DNA of 43,694 bases from Chara braunii (taxonomy: Eukaryota > Streptophyta > Charophyceae > Charales > Characeae): the NCBI GenBank assembly GCA_003427395.1, contig BFEA01000181.1:135339-179032 (forward strand). The letters are read 5' to 3'. Positions within the stretch are counted from its first letter, which is position 1, and each line of letters begins with the position of its first letter. Below are positions 18,121-28,306 of the stretch, in pieces. A model generated the notes under the pieces. It worked only from the letters and a program-made list of their open reading frames with translations. It was not told where the DNA came from and did not search any database. The translations under genes were made by a program, and so were the position numbers.

Positions 18121-21100
18121 CCGATTCCCCTAATTATTACCCTTGTTATATCCCGAGTGTTATCGCGTGCGCGGGACCTTTGGCTTGCTGAGTTCCTATG
18201 GGCATTGGTTACATCGGCTAATGATCGACGGTCAAATCAGCGGGACAGTTTCTCAATACCGTTGTCGGGTTTATGTGGTGCGAAAACGACTTGCTGCGAC
18301 GCGACGCCACTATTCTGGTGTGGTCACTGGGTTGGATCAGGCATGGTACGGTAACTGTTTGACGTGGTTGATACGATATTACATGCCAATTTGGGGCGGT
18401 CGCAATTCACTAAATTGAACTGATACAATGACGGTAAGGGTCACAGTCGCTGGTTCTGCGGTGGGACAGTTTTCTACAGCTCGATACCCTTATTTCTGAT
18501 AGTCACCGGTTCGATATTGAAACAGCGTACAGCGACGTGGGTGCTGTTATTTTGGTGGGTCTTTATATGGCCTTGGTACAACCACAAAAATTTGTGCAGG
18601 TTTGGAACAACATGTGGCCTGGACTGGGACTACCGCGATTAACTTCGGATAGATGGTATTAGCTTGGCAGACCCTCGTACAAATATTGATTCGCCTGTGT
18701 TTGTTTGGGCACGGTCACTGATTGGTACTGGTACGGTACACGTGTTGCTTGTCACAATATTTGAAACTATTGCAGTCATCTCCAGTTCGATGTCACGGCA
18801 CAGGCACGGGCTTACTTATCTGTTCACGGCGGTTGATTCAACGGCAATTTATGGTCACCAGGTAACATGTAAAAAAAATAGGTTGGTAACAACGTTGGAC
18901 CTGTTTGACCACAGCCGGTACTGTTGTACCCACACGGGTCCTACAGCCCTGGTACCAGCCCTTATATTGCCAACGCTGTCTGTGTAGGCACTCCCTTGAG
19001 GCCACAACCTCTCGTACCGTGAAGATATAGGGCATATGAGTGAAGTGCAATGGGGGACTTGGATCGTGCATGGCATCCGCAGCCCGCTCGCACACCCGGT
19101 TAGCAGGCGGATGCAGGGAATCAACGACGCTTGTACTTATGGGGAGACAAAGTGTTTATAGGGAGGGTAACTTGGCGGAAGCGTGCATGGCGTTCGCAGC
19201 GCACACAAGTAAAAGCCTGATCGAGAGATTGGCGCAGAGGGGGAGGAAATGATAGAGGCGTGCATGGGGTACACTGGTAGTAACAGGCGTCGCTCTGGGC
19301 CCGGTTCGTAGTTAGGGGGAAAGCGGGCGTGAAGTGCACAACTGATGACCAGGTGGATGCAGGGCGGAGGACAAGACTCAGGCGGCGTGCTAGGCGTACA
19401 CAATACGCAGCTCAATAGACTGGTCGTCGTTCGCGCCCTATGGGATGATTGAGTGAGAGACGAAAGTCCGCCTTGTGTTTGTAGAAAGAGAGAGAGAAAG
19501 AGGGAGAGAGAGAGGACCCGAATGAAGGAGGAGATGGGAGTTCGAAATCGAGTCTGCCAGTGTTGCAAATGCACCCTCCGACTGCGAGTACTTAATCATG
19601 TGAATATTCTGATACACCTGATTTGACTCGCTGAGAACGACCTGCTCCGCTATCTCAACTAGGGGTCAATGAACACGCGAGAGTGTGAGAGGAAGAGAGG
19701 GGAATAAGTTCTTCGTCCGAATGATTGGGTAAGTTGATGCTCGGGCAGCCGAGAAGCCTCGTCTACGTCGGAGGAAGCAGTTGCACGGCTGAGTGAGTGA
19801 AGAAGACCGTGAGAATGTGCCTGTGAAGAGTTCTAGATCCCCACTTTTCTGCCTTTACACGCTGAGGCTTGCCGTGCATCCAGATGTATTGGTTTCGGGG
19901 CGGATAAACAGATCTGAGTTGTTGAATGGCTCACTGCTGAAATCGAATATGAGCCCGTAGCTAACTCATCCGCTTAGATTTGACATGTTGATTGGCGCAC
20001 TGACACACTCTGGACAGTGGATATCGAGTTTCTGGCTGATTTGCTAGAGCGCCTTGAGTTGAAGTTGATTGCCCCCCTGGCTAAAAAGAAACGGGGCCTG
20101 TTGATTGGTTTGCGGGCCTCATCCGAGCGAGCTTATGCACTGGATTATGAGGGTACTGGATGGATCCGAGCCTCGGTATAGGGACTTCGGTTCGCTCTGA
20201 TTGGAACCTGGTGAAAAACTCTATGGCTTTCTCCTGAACGAGTCTATGTAAAGGGATACAGGCCTCGTCGCACCTAGCTTGTGTGTTCGATCGTCTGGCC
20301 ACTAGAAACAGAGCCTGCAAGTGGGCTGCTTACTTCAGTTGAAACGAGCTGGTTTATTGATGCACTGGTTTAACTGGTTTCGTGATTTGACTGAAGGCAT
20401 CTTCATGATCAACTTTGTCAGTTGAGTCTGGTGATCTGCTCGCCGACCTGGTCATCTTAAAACCCTATCATTCGAAACTATCCTGGTACGGTCGAATTCG
20501 GGCTGGGGAAAAATCCTCGGGTATACTCTGGATCAATCCGGCTGGTCGGTTGGCCAACATTTCATCTCAAACAATATTAAATATTATCTTCTGCTTCCTC
20601 TCGAGTGGTTATTTAATTTGTGTTCCTCTATTTGTTCGTCATAAGAATTTTTCTAGATTAGCGTTGTAACACGAGTTTCAACAGACTGCGTGAAGGACAA
20701 GAGAGGGACAACGAAGACTCGGAGAAAAGGGTGAACCCGGCGACAGAATAGGTGAGCATAGATCTAGGAAGCTTTGAACATCTGGCTTGAACGAGGAAAA
20801 CTGCATTAGAATGTAGGTTTGTTAAAAGTCATACGCCGGGGTGTTTTCATTGGCTGATTATGTGCGTTTTCTAAAATTGTTAAATGCAAGTTCGACAATT
20901 TGTGCAGTTCCGCAACAGGAATCAAGTCGGTTCGGCACAGCATGAGACAGTGACAAAGGGTACTGTTTCTCTTTGTTGATCAAATAAAGGCAACATGATT
21001 GGAAAGCTGGAACCGGTCAATTAACTCCGTCGAGGTCGGGGGTGGCAAAGCGGGCGGAGGGCATCCCTAGGCGACATCTTAGGGAAAAAAAAAACTTGCT

Positions 21101-21770
21101 TACAGTGAATATGATAACCCATCTCCCGTTCGTTCGACATAGCAAGAATGACTCTAAACAAAAAGCTTGATTGACCTTATTGCCTCGCTCCGTCAATTGG
21201 GAGTCCAACATTGATAATTGTGAGAATTTTTTTTCATTTGAGTGTAAATTATTTATGTTAAGCTAGTAATCTGTAAGAACCAAGGATAACTTTGACCAAA
21301 TTAGAACATCACAGCGTGAGTCAGCGGATTTTATTCTAACCTAGGTTTTTCATGGCGTGTCAGGTGATCAAATAGGGACTTCAAGTCTGGCGTTAAGCGA
21401 GGTTCGGACAGGTAAAGCAACCCCCTACACCTTGCTGACCGTTGAGGATCTCGGAAGCGGGCTCGGTGAGCGACAGGCGTTGTTGCCCTTGGCTTCAGCG
21501 ACAGTAGGCGACCCCTCCCCGGGTTTCCTCACACCGTATCTCCCAGACCTCAATCACAGGCTGAACAGACATACGTCCCGGGGAACTTCAACCAACAGGA
21601 AAGTCAAAAATATCCATAAAGAAAGTATAAAAAATATTTGTTTGACTCCTTGTTTTATCAGAAGGCAGAAAAAAAACTTATTCCATTCATAACATTCATT
21701 TTCTTGACTCGCATGGCATCAAAATTTTGACTTTTTCACACCTCATTTTTAGGGTCATTCTCAATAATAA
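18121..21770. other. No gene seen; patchy diverged repeats
   Basis: GC-balanced sequence with no frame of convincing coding character. Parts of 18,230-18,980 repeat short phrases such as GGTACTG/GGTACGG and GGTCACTGG. A GA-rich purine run lies at 19,484-19,514. The 20,000-21,700 part has nothing I can name. If element 2 has a 3' LTR it should lie downstream of 22,800, but I found no match to the sequence beyond the PBS. Confidence 0.4.
19060..19410 (+). repeat. Diverged short repeats around GCGTGCATGGC
   Basis: Phrases CGTGCATGGCATCCGCAG (about 19,066), CGTGCATGGCGTTCGCAG (19,182), CGTGCATGGGGTACACTG (19,259) and CGTGCTAGGCGTACACAA (19,386) recur at irregular 77-127-bp steps. Probably an old, eroded tandem repeat. 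Confidence 0.4.
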
Positions 21771-21783
21771 CCTAGGTTGTTTT

Positions 21784-22240
21784 ATCGGACGTCCGGGACG
21801 CCCCTGACCGTCTGGGATGTCCGACCGGACGTCTGGTCGGACGTTGGACCGGACAGGGGATGTCCGTCCTAGCGCAAAAAAATATATATATATATATATA
21901 TATAAAAATCATGTGGTTTCTACCTAGCATAAGGTGTATGCCACCAAAATTTTGGCTCATTTGAGCTAGTAGAAAAAACGATAAAAATCTTCAAAGATTC
22001 TACTCCCCACCTATACCCCTCCTATCCCCACCAAAACCCCTCGTACCTCCCCCTTCCACCCCAAATAGCACCCTATCATCAAATGCTCAGAAAATTCTGA
22101 ATTTTTTTATGGGGGGTCTCTGTGGCATGCGCAACATTGTTTTTTTTTTTTTTTAATGCCAAAAAGTCGTCGTCCGAAAATTCGGACGACGGGGGTACCT
22201 TACGTCCGGAGGAGACGTTCGATCTCCGGACCATTGGTAA
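21784..22240. repeat. GGACGTCC-rich hairpins with an intervening (TA)n and C-rich strip
   Basis: 21,786-21,870 is crowded with CGGACGTCCG-like palindromes, and GGACGCCCCTG pairs with CAGGGGATGTCC. A (TA)n run follows at about 21,881-21,902. 22,003-22,070 is a striking C-rich strand, so purine-rich on the minus strand, which could be a polypurine tract for a minus-strand element. 22,169-22,190 is a perfect 10-bp stem with a 2-nt centre (GTCGTCCGAA/TTCGGACGAC), followed by GTCCGGAGG...CTCCGGAC. The shared CGTCCG motif at both ends suggests one small degraded foldback element. Confidence 0.45.
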
Positions 22241-22780
22241 CATAGATAATAACAATATAAAACAAAACATGGAAAAGACCGACCAATAATGCAAAGCACT
22301 TTCAGATTGTACACGTCACTTTTCAATTCTATCTTTCTTGAATACTTAGGCGTTTTTCTAAGCATTCTAGTTCAAGACTTGGTAACACAATTTGTACACA
22401 TATCCAAGACACACATTTCATCAATCCAAACCAGACATTGGACCAACCCAATCGTGAAAGTGAAAGTGTTGCCCGTCGGCATACTCCATAGATCAAAATA
22501 TAACTCAGGAGAAAGAAATTGGATAAATACACAAGGTAATACAAAATAGTTATTCTGCTCAATAACGAATTCAAAAACTCGGGTCATAGGTCTTTCCCAT
22601 CCTCAAATGCTAAAGTACATTTGCCGAGTTTTTGGAAAGAGTTTTCATTCATAACTTCTAAACCTATGACATAAGACATATCTTCACTTGTTACTAAAGT
22701 ACAGCATCGTACTTAAGAACAACCAAACCTACTTTACATCAGTTTTTTCCTACTGTCCAAAGCTAAAAGAAAAAATTTTG
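22241..22780. other. No gene seen
   Basis: AT-rich. Overlapping open frames of 70-86 codons on both strands have no recognisable features. Confidence 0.4.
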
Positions 22781-22799
22781 AGAGTGAGTTTGAGAATTA

Positions 22800-24930
22800 C
22801 CCTGAGCAAGTCATGTAAACTTATCTCAATCTTCCAACTTAAGATTCAACTTTTTATACAATTGAAATCTAAAATCATCCTTCGTTTTCCTAACAAGGTT
22901 TCCTTCCACGTCAATAAGTTTTTTTTCTTAATCTAATCTCACCAGTCCTTTGTCCTCATCCACTCCGAACCCTTGACAATTTTCTATCATGTGTACTATT
23001 TTTATATAGTACCAATACATATTTTTTTCTTCTTCTTTTGTCCTCTTTGCAGGTGGTGGAAGGATCTGAGATGCCAATTTTGTTTCCTCCTCCGTTTCCT
23101 TTTGTCTCAATGTCTAAAAAAAATGTCTCTTCCTATTGGTTTCTACCTCGTGTCTTGTCTGAGAGGATTCCCCTGCCTCTTTTGCAGGCTTTGTGGTCTC
23201 TCCGTTATTCCTGCTTGTACGTCTCATCAATCTCTTTCCTCTTCCATCGGGATTTTTCCCCTTCTATTCAGTCACCTTGACGGGTGCTATTTCTCTTTTT
23301 ACTTTCCTACTTACCTTGCATTCCTCCATAATTTTTTCCACCTCTTCTCTTCTCTTCTCTCACTTCTCACCCTCCTTTTTTTCTATCATTTTTCTGTGAC
23401 TCAATTTCTTTATCCTGTTCACTATTTTTTTCCTTCAGCTTACCAACCTCCTTTTACATTTTTTTTCTTTCTATTTTTTCTCTCTCCATCTCCTTGCACT
23501 TATTGTTAAAAACATTGTTTAATAAATTAATACTTTCACCTCTAGCTTCACCTTTTCTTGCTTACCTTTGGTTTTTCTCATTTCGGCTCTCAGGTTTTCC
23601 ACCTCCTTCTCCACCTTTTTTATTTGCACATTTCTATTATCTTCTCTCTTTCTGAGTCTCTGAATCTCTTTCAAAATATCAGGGATATGATTTTCTACTC
23701 CCTGAGTGAGCAACTCTTTTCTACTTTCAAACTTCCTTCTTCTTTTCCGTACCTCTTCCAGCTTCTCTGCCAAACTTGCACCCTCTCCAAGGAGTTATTC
23801 ACAATCTTCTTGAAGCATTTCATGAAGCCTGATCAATTGGTTCATATCCGAAGTCAGTTTTGAACCGACTATCATCTCATATTATCATATAGCATCACCA
23901 TTTTAAGCTTCATGCTTCATGGGGCGATTGATGCTAACTCGTTCTCTTCTAATGACACCACCGTATGGTTTCTCCATTCCTTATTGGCCTCATCCCTCAT
24001 TTCTCTTTCCTCCATGGTCATTCTTCTCAATCCTTGCTCCTCAAGAGGTCTTTTTGATACATCCACTTTATTCTCATCTTCAACTGACTTTGCCTCATCC
24101 ACCTTTTCCTTGTCTTTCCCCTTTTCGTTTCTCTTTTTTTTCTTCATTTCCTCCTCTCTTTCTTTTTGCGGCATGACAAACTTCCCCTGCTTTCTTTCAT
24201 TGTCCGTCTCCTTGTCCTGTGCCCTTGTTACCTTGCTCGATGAACCACTCTTTACTAGAGGAATTTCCCTTGTCTTATCAGGCATCTGTCTGAGGGGCAC
24301 CTTACCCTCATAGACCTCTTGTCGAGTCCGTCTTTTCATTTTTTCCCCTCTTCTGTCAATCCATAATCCCTGTTCTTGAAGCAATTGCCTCTTCTTTTGT
24401 CGCTGCACATCCAGGGATAGGTCTTTCTTAACTTAACAAGAAATCCCCGTCAGGTGTCTGATTCCTCCTTGATCTTTTTCATATTTTCATACTCCATGGG
24501 GACCACCCTTTTCATCATCTATTTTGTTTTCTCCTTCTCCTTCCATCTTTTCTTCTCAGCTCAACGGTCGATATTATCCTCAAAATCCTTCAAATTAGTA
24601 CCATCGAAGATGATGTCATCTTCGATTTCATCTCTCCTCAGTCTTCATACTTAGCCCACATTTTTGACTTAAAAGTCATCCATCCCAGACAGTCTGTAGC
24701 GATTCCCTCAATCGTCTTCCTGCATTCCCCCAATCTTGTTACTTTGAGCAACATGGTTCAAATATCACATTCTTTCCGAAAGGCATAATCCTCAAACTCC
24801 CTCAGGAATAGCCGCTTTTCTTGTAAATCGATATCTCATTCGAGTTTCTTGTTGCCTTTTGCAATATTCGTTGTCCTTCCTTGTCAGTAATTGGAATGGA
24901 AGACCCCGCCACCCCTCCCTTTTGTGACAT
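22800..24930 (-). pseudogene. Decayed coiled-coil ORF downstream of element 2 pol
   Basis: From ATG 24,930 on the minus strand one frame runs to about 23,917: MSQKGGVAGSSIPITDKEGQ, then ATRNSNEISIYKKSGYS, SLRIMPFGKN, RLRESLQTVWDG, interrupted by TGA/TAA stops, then a very Lys/Glu-rich stretch (24,408-23,917; EREEEMKKKKRNEKGKDKEK). In another frame a coiled coil follows (23,773-23,519; NVQIKKVEKEVENLRAEMRK), and later WYYIKIVHMIENCQGFGVDE with a short C-terminal part (23,110 to about 22,800). I do not know the family. Composition is Gag/ORF1-like. It begins about 165 bp after the element 2 integrase, in the same orientation. A pyrimidine tract ending CAG (24,956-24,975, minus) just before the ATG could be a splice acceptor. 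It may be a third ORF of element 2 or the ORF1 of another, truncated element. Confidence 0.5.
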
Positions 24931-25094
24931 GGCTGCTTGTCCCACATGATTATGCCTGCACACAGAAAGAGAAAATGAGTGACAGGTGACAGATTGAGTT
25001 AGCAGCAAGGTAACAACAGAATGTTCGTAAAGGAAATGTTAGCACCAAGTTTATAGGACCATAGTTTACGTCATTTTCAACTTCACATTTTTAA

Positions 25095-25798
25095 CAACTC
25101 ACCTCTTGTCTCATTCTGAATTTCTTCAACCTGGATCCAAAAATCAAGTCCCTTCTCGGTATTCCATCTATTTCTTCGAGCTCACAGGCTCCATGATTTC
25201 TCCGACGTCAGACTATGCAGGGCTTTAACCATTTTTTGTCCAACTTCCTTGACCACTGTTTCTCAAGGGATGAATTATACAATAGTACTTCGTCCCCGAT
25301 TTCCAGTGGTTCAGCCCGTACACGAGGAAGTTTCTCTCGTCTCTCTTTGTCCTTTCCACAGTTGCCAGTCACCTTCTCGACTGCTTTCTGAATCCTTTCT
25401 TCAGTGACACTAACTTGCCTTACTCCGATGTTAAGTAATTTTTCGAGTGACAGGTTGTTTTCAAGATCCTGTCTCCGTCAAGTTTTCAGGAAACTCTTTA
25501 TTGGGAACGTGGCATATCTTCCATACCATAAGGCCGCAAGGGCATAGCCTGTGGTCCTCCTGGCCGTTATATTTTCAACAAAGAACACCGTTCACAGGAA
25601 CTTTGGTCAGAGGTTTCATCTCTCAGCTGTCCATTTTGCCAGTAAGTTTGTGATGGTGCTATGCCCTCTTTCAACTGGTGCATTCGCCTGAGGATGTGCT
25701 CTAGTCGTATATTTAGCAATTACTTCAAGATCGTCTAATAATTTTCTCACTTCCCCACACATAAATTTCGATCCTCTGTCCGTTGTAAATTTCACCAT
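25095..25798 (-). pseudogene. Element 2 integrase: second half of the core and C-terminal domain
   Basis: 25,798-25,616 reads MVKFTTDRGSKFMCGEVRKL (second catalytic Asp) and ahead of that stop HPQANAPVERGHSTITNLLA (catalytic Glu), so with the segment at 26,407-25,829 all three D,D,E residues are present. Beyond a frame break: TARRTTGYALAALWYGRYAT, then SVTEERIQKAVEKVTGNCGK, IGDEVLLYN, RKLDKKWLKP and ELEEIDGIPRRDLIFGSRLK, the GPY/F-like C-terminal domain (LDxKWxxPC...LEExDG...GSRLK). The coding sequence ends near 25,095. The enzyme inserts element cDNA into chromosomes. Here it is broken by frameshifts. Confidence 0.75.
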
Positions 25799-25828
25799 AC
25801 AAGGGTATTGAAGGTAATACCTTTTTAT

Positions 25829-26407
25829 TCATTCGACCAAAACAACCCCAGTCTTGGTCCGTATGGTTTTTCCATCAACAAATTTCGTAAAATTATTTCT
25901 AGTATCAAAGATATAATTATATCCTCCAAGTCTTTGCGGCATTGCCAGTAGATCTAAGTGGATCACTGCTCCCACATCCTTGATATACCTTGGGTGTAGG
26001 GGTTCCTTATACCTGATCGAAGATCTGACCTGGTAAGGTACGCACGACTCATAGTACTTTCGAATCATCCCGTACATACTATCCCAAAAGTACAGTTGGG
26101 AAACTTTCTTGATGGAAGTGACAAAACTTTCGTGACCACTTACAGGTCCATCGTGAACGGCTGCTATGACATCGATCTGTAGATTTCTGCCACATATGAC
26201 TCTCCTAGGTGGTCCTCTTTTATCCCTGATGAAAAAATGACCACCTCTTACTACATAATGATCTCGAATGCGAAGAGTTCTCTTACTGATTTTCCTTTCT
26301 CGTTTGTCTTCGGAGAGGAAAAATCTCATCTCCAGGTGAAACCCGTCATATTCCTCTTCCTTGAAGGTTTCCAATATTTCACCTTGTTCAAATTTTTCTC
26401 CTTTCAT
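25829..26407 (-). pseudogene. Element 2 integrase: zinc domain and first half of the core
   Basis: 192 codons: HYVVRGGHFFIRDKRGPPRR, then VIAAVHDGPVSGHESFVTSI (the two His), YESCVPYQ (Cys; the second Cys of CX2C is replaced by Tyr, CVPY), YKEPLHPRYIKDVGAVIHLD (first catalytic Asp in HLDLLAM), and NNFTKFVDGKTIRTKTG. The RTK after GKTI is intact here and corrects the stop in element 1. The loss of the second Cys is TGC/TGT to TAC/TAT, a G-to-A transition. Confidence 0.78.
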
Positions 26408-26647
26408 TTCCTCATCAACTCAGGATCGTCTCCCAACACTATTTCATCGACCTTTACCACCTCACCTTCATTTTCAGCCTGGACTTGTAAGAGAGAGTTA
26501 ACCAGGTAATAAATTCTTCTCATCGTTGATAAATGTCGATCAACTTGCCAAATTTCTGCCTTAATTGGAACACGATCCTCCGTCAGCCTGTAGCTTTCTA
26601 CTAAAGTCAATTTCATCATTTATTCTGCATTCTTTTTTCATAAGTGG
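26408..26647 (-). pseudogene. Element 2 spacer between RNase H and integrase (distal part)
   Basis: MMKLTLVESYRLTEDRVPIK (26,619 onward) continues, across a TAA and a TGA just upstream, the frame that ends at the other side of the 922-bp insert (EEDSWGKRREKVN at about 27,575). Joining the two sides over one copy of TTAAC gives a continuous frame. It ends in EIVLGDDPELMRK, shortly before the integrase start. Confidence 0.6.
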
Positions 26648-26652
26648 TTAAC

Positions 26653-27574
26653 GACCTCCTGAAATTTCAGAATGAAAGATCCTGAAGTTTGTTAGGAGAG
26701 GTCTGAAATCACCGGAATGACCTGAAGACACTTCATACCATTTCAGGAGTTACAGGTGGTTTGGGGGTCAGATTTTATGTTTTTTTTCTTTATTTTTTTT
26801 GCCTGTTTTTGTTATGATTTAACGTTGTTGTGGACCACTTCAAATTATTTCAAGAGTTTCAGGTGAGGAGGCAAGAAACCTCTGAAAAGACCTGAAGTGG
26901 CTGAAGTTTCTGAAAGCGGTTTAAGGTCCCGCCATCCAAATGGTTGGATTGATGCATCTCAAACCGCTTTCAAATTTTCAACAGCTTCATATTATTTCAG
27001 AAGTTTCAGATGGGGAGACATGTAATCTCTAACATGATCTGAAGTGGCTGAAGCTTCTGAAAGTGGTTTCAGGTCCCCTCATCCAAATGGTTGGATGAGG
27101 GTATCTGAAACCGCTTGCAGATTTTCAGCCACTTCACATTTTTTCAAGAATTTCAGATGGAGAGACCTAAAACCTCTGAAACGGTCTGAAGTGGCCAAAG
27201 TTTCTGATAGAGGTTTCAGGTCCCCCCATCCAAATGATTGGATGAGGACATCTGAAACCGCTTTTCGATTTTCAACCACTTCAGATCATTTCAGGAGTTT
27301 CAGGTGGGGAGACCTCAAACCTCTGAAATGATATGAAGTGGCTGAAGCTTCTGAAAGAGGTTTCAGGTCCCCCTATCAAAATGCTTTGACATCTGAAACC
27401 GCTTTCAAAAGCTTTAGCCACTTCAAGTCATTACAAGAGTTTCAGGTGGGAATCTGAAACCTCTGAAATGACATGAAGTGGTTGAAGCTTTTGAAAGTTG
27501 TTTCAGGTTTTCCCATCCAAGTACCTCACACCCGTCTGAAGCAACTAAAAATGACCTGAAAATAGAAACATCTA
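26653..27574. mobile_element. 922-bp block of ~147-bp tandem repeats bounded by a TTAAC duplication
   Basis: Flanked by TTAAC at 26,648-26,652 and 27,575-27,579. The interior is mostly tandem repeats: the phrase [CA]TGAAGTGG recurs at 26,891, 27,039, 27,186, 27,333 and 27,472, giving steps of 148, 147, 147 and 139 bp. Each unit holds an inverted repeat (GAAGTGGCTGAAG ... GAAAGCGGTTTCAG / CTGAAACCGCTTTC ... CAGCCACTTC) around ATCCAAATGGTTGGAT. Because 147 is a multiple of three, a chance open frame runs through it. The two ends are not inverted copies of each other and lack TG...CA. Precise duplication and frame restoration show that the block moved into element 2 as a unit. Confidence 0.85.
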
Positions 27575-27579
27575 TTAAC

Positions 27580-28270
27580 CTTTTCTCTCCTTTTCCCCCA
27601 CGAATCTTCCTCGATAAAGGTTTTCAGTACCAATCCTTCAATTTTTATAAAATTGGCTACTGCAAACCACATAGGATTTCATTTTCATACTTCCTTGTCA
27701 TCGACTCGCAGAGTCCATGAATTAGCATGTAGCTGCATATTGTCCTTATCCAGGAACCCGTCTACTGGTGGTGTATTTTCCTTGGTCTCTCCTGGCTTCT
27801 CTCATTCTATCTTGCTTAACCCATCGACCCTGTTTTTGTTTCCTAGAATGTGTTCCAACTGAAAATCGAACATCCGGATAAAGGTCAGCCATCTGGCAAT
27901 CATGGGATCCATTGGTGAGAAGTTCTTGAGGGAATACATAAGGGCGTCGGATCTATCCTTAGAACAAATCTTCCCCCGAAGAGATACTGTCTAAAGACTC
28001 GTAGGCAGTGCAATATTGTCAAGGCTTCCTTTTTGAATTGAGAGTAGTTCCTTTTAGTGGTATTGAGCGTTCGACTCCTTCTGTTTTGAATTGAGAGTAG
28101 TTCCTCTCAAAACGCAAAGGTCGTTCTTTCCCTTCATGATCAGCCTGTATCAAGACTCCTCCCAAAGCAGTGGGTCCTGTGTCGGTTTTTCTAATCAAGG
28201 GGCGTTCTATGATTGCTTCATAGTCTTGGATCCCCAACACAAGTCCTCCTTCTTCGAACTCCTTCTTCAA
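27580..28270 (-). pseudogene. Element 2 RNase H
   Basis: RNase H starts in 28,270-28,019 (KTDTGPTALGGVLIQADHEG, then RPLRFERNYSQF). In 28,010-27,810 it continues as FGGRFVLRIDPT, LKNFSPMDPMIARWLTFIRM and HILGNKNRVDGLSKIE, with frameshifts between pieces. A tandem duplication lies at about 28,030-28,110: TTTTGAATTGAGAGTAGTTCC appears twice, 60 bp apart, repeating part of the domain. After DGLSKIE and a TGA, coding-like sequence goes on (PVDGFLDKDNMQLHANSWTL, then LVLKTFIEEDSW) to the edge of the 922-bp insert. Confidence 0.72.
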
Positions 28271-28306
28271 GTCCCTTGCTACTTGTTCCTGCTTCTCTCC
28301 TCATTT

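Noticed and set aside
27044-27331. 95-codon open frame
   Set aside because: It lies wholly inside the ~147-bp tandem repeat; the unit length is a multiple of three, so any stop-free frame extends. The protein just repeats the unit.
26880-27490. CRISPR-like array
   Set aside because: Repeats are ~147 bp and contiguous, with no unique spacers, in a eukaryotic retroelement.
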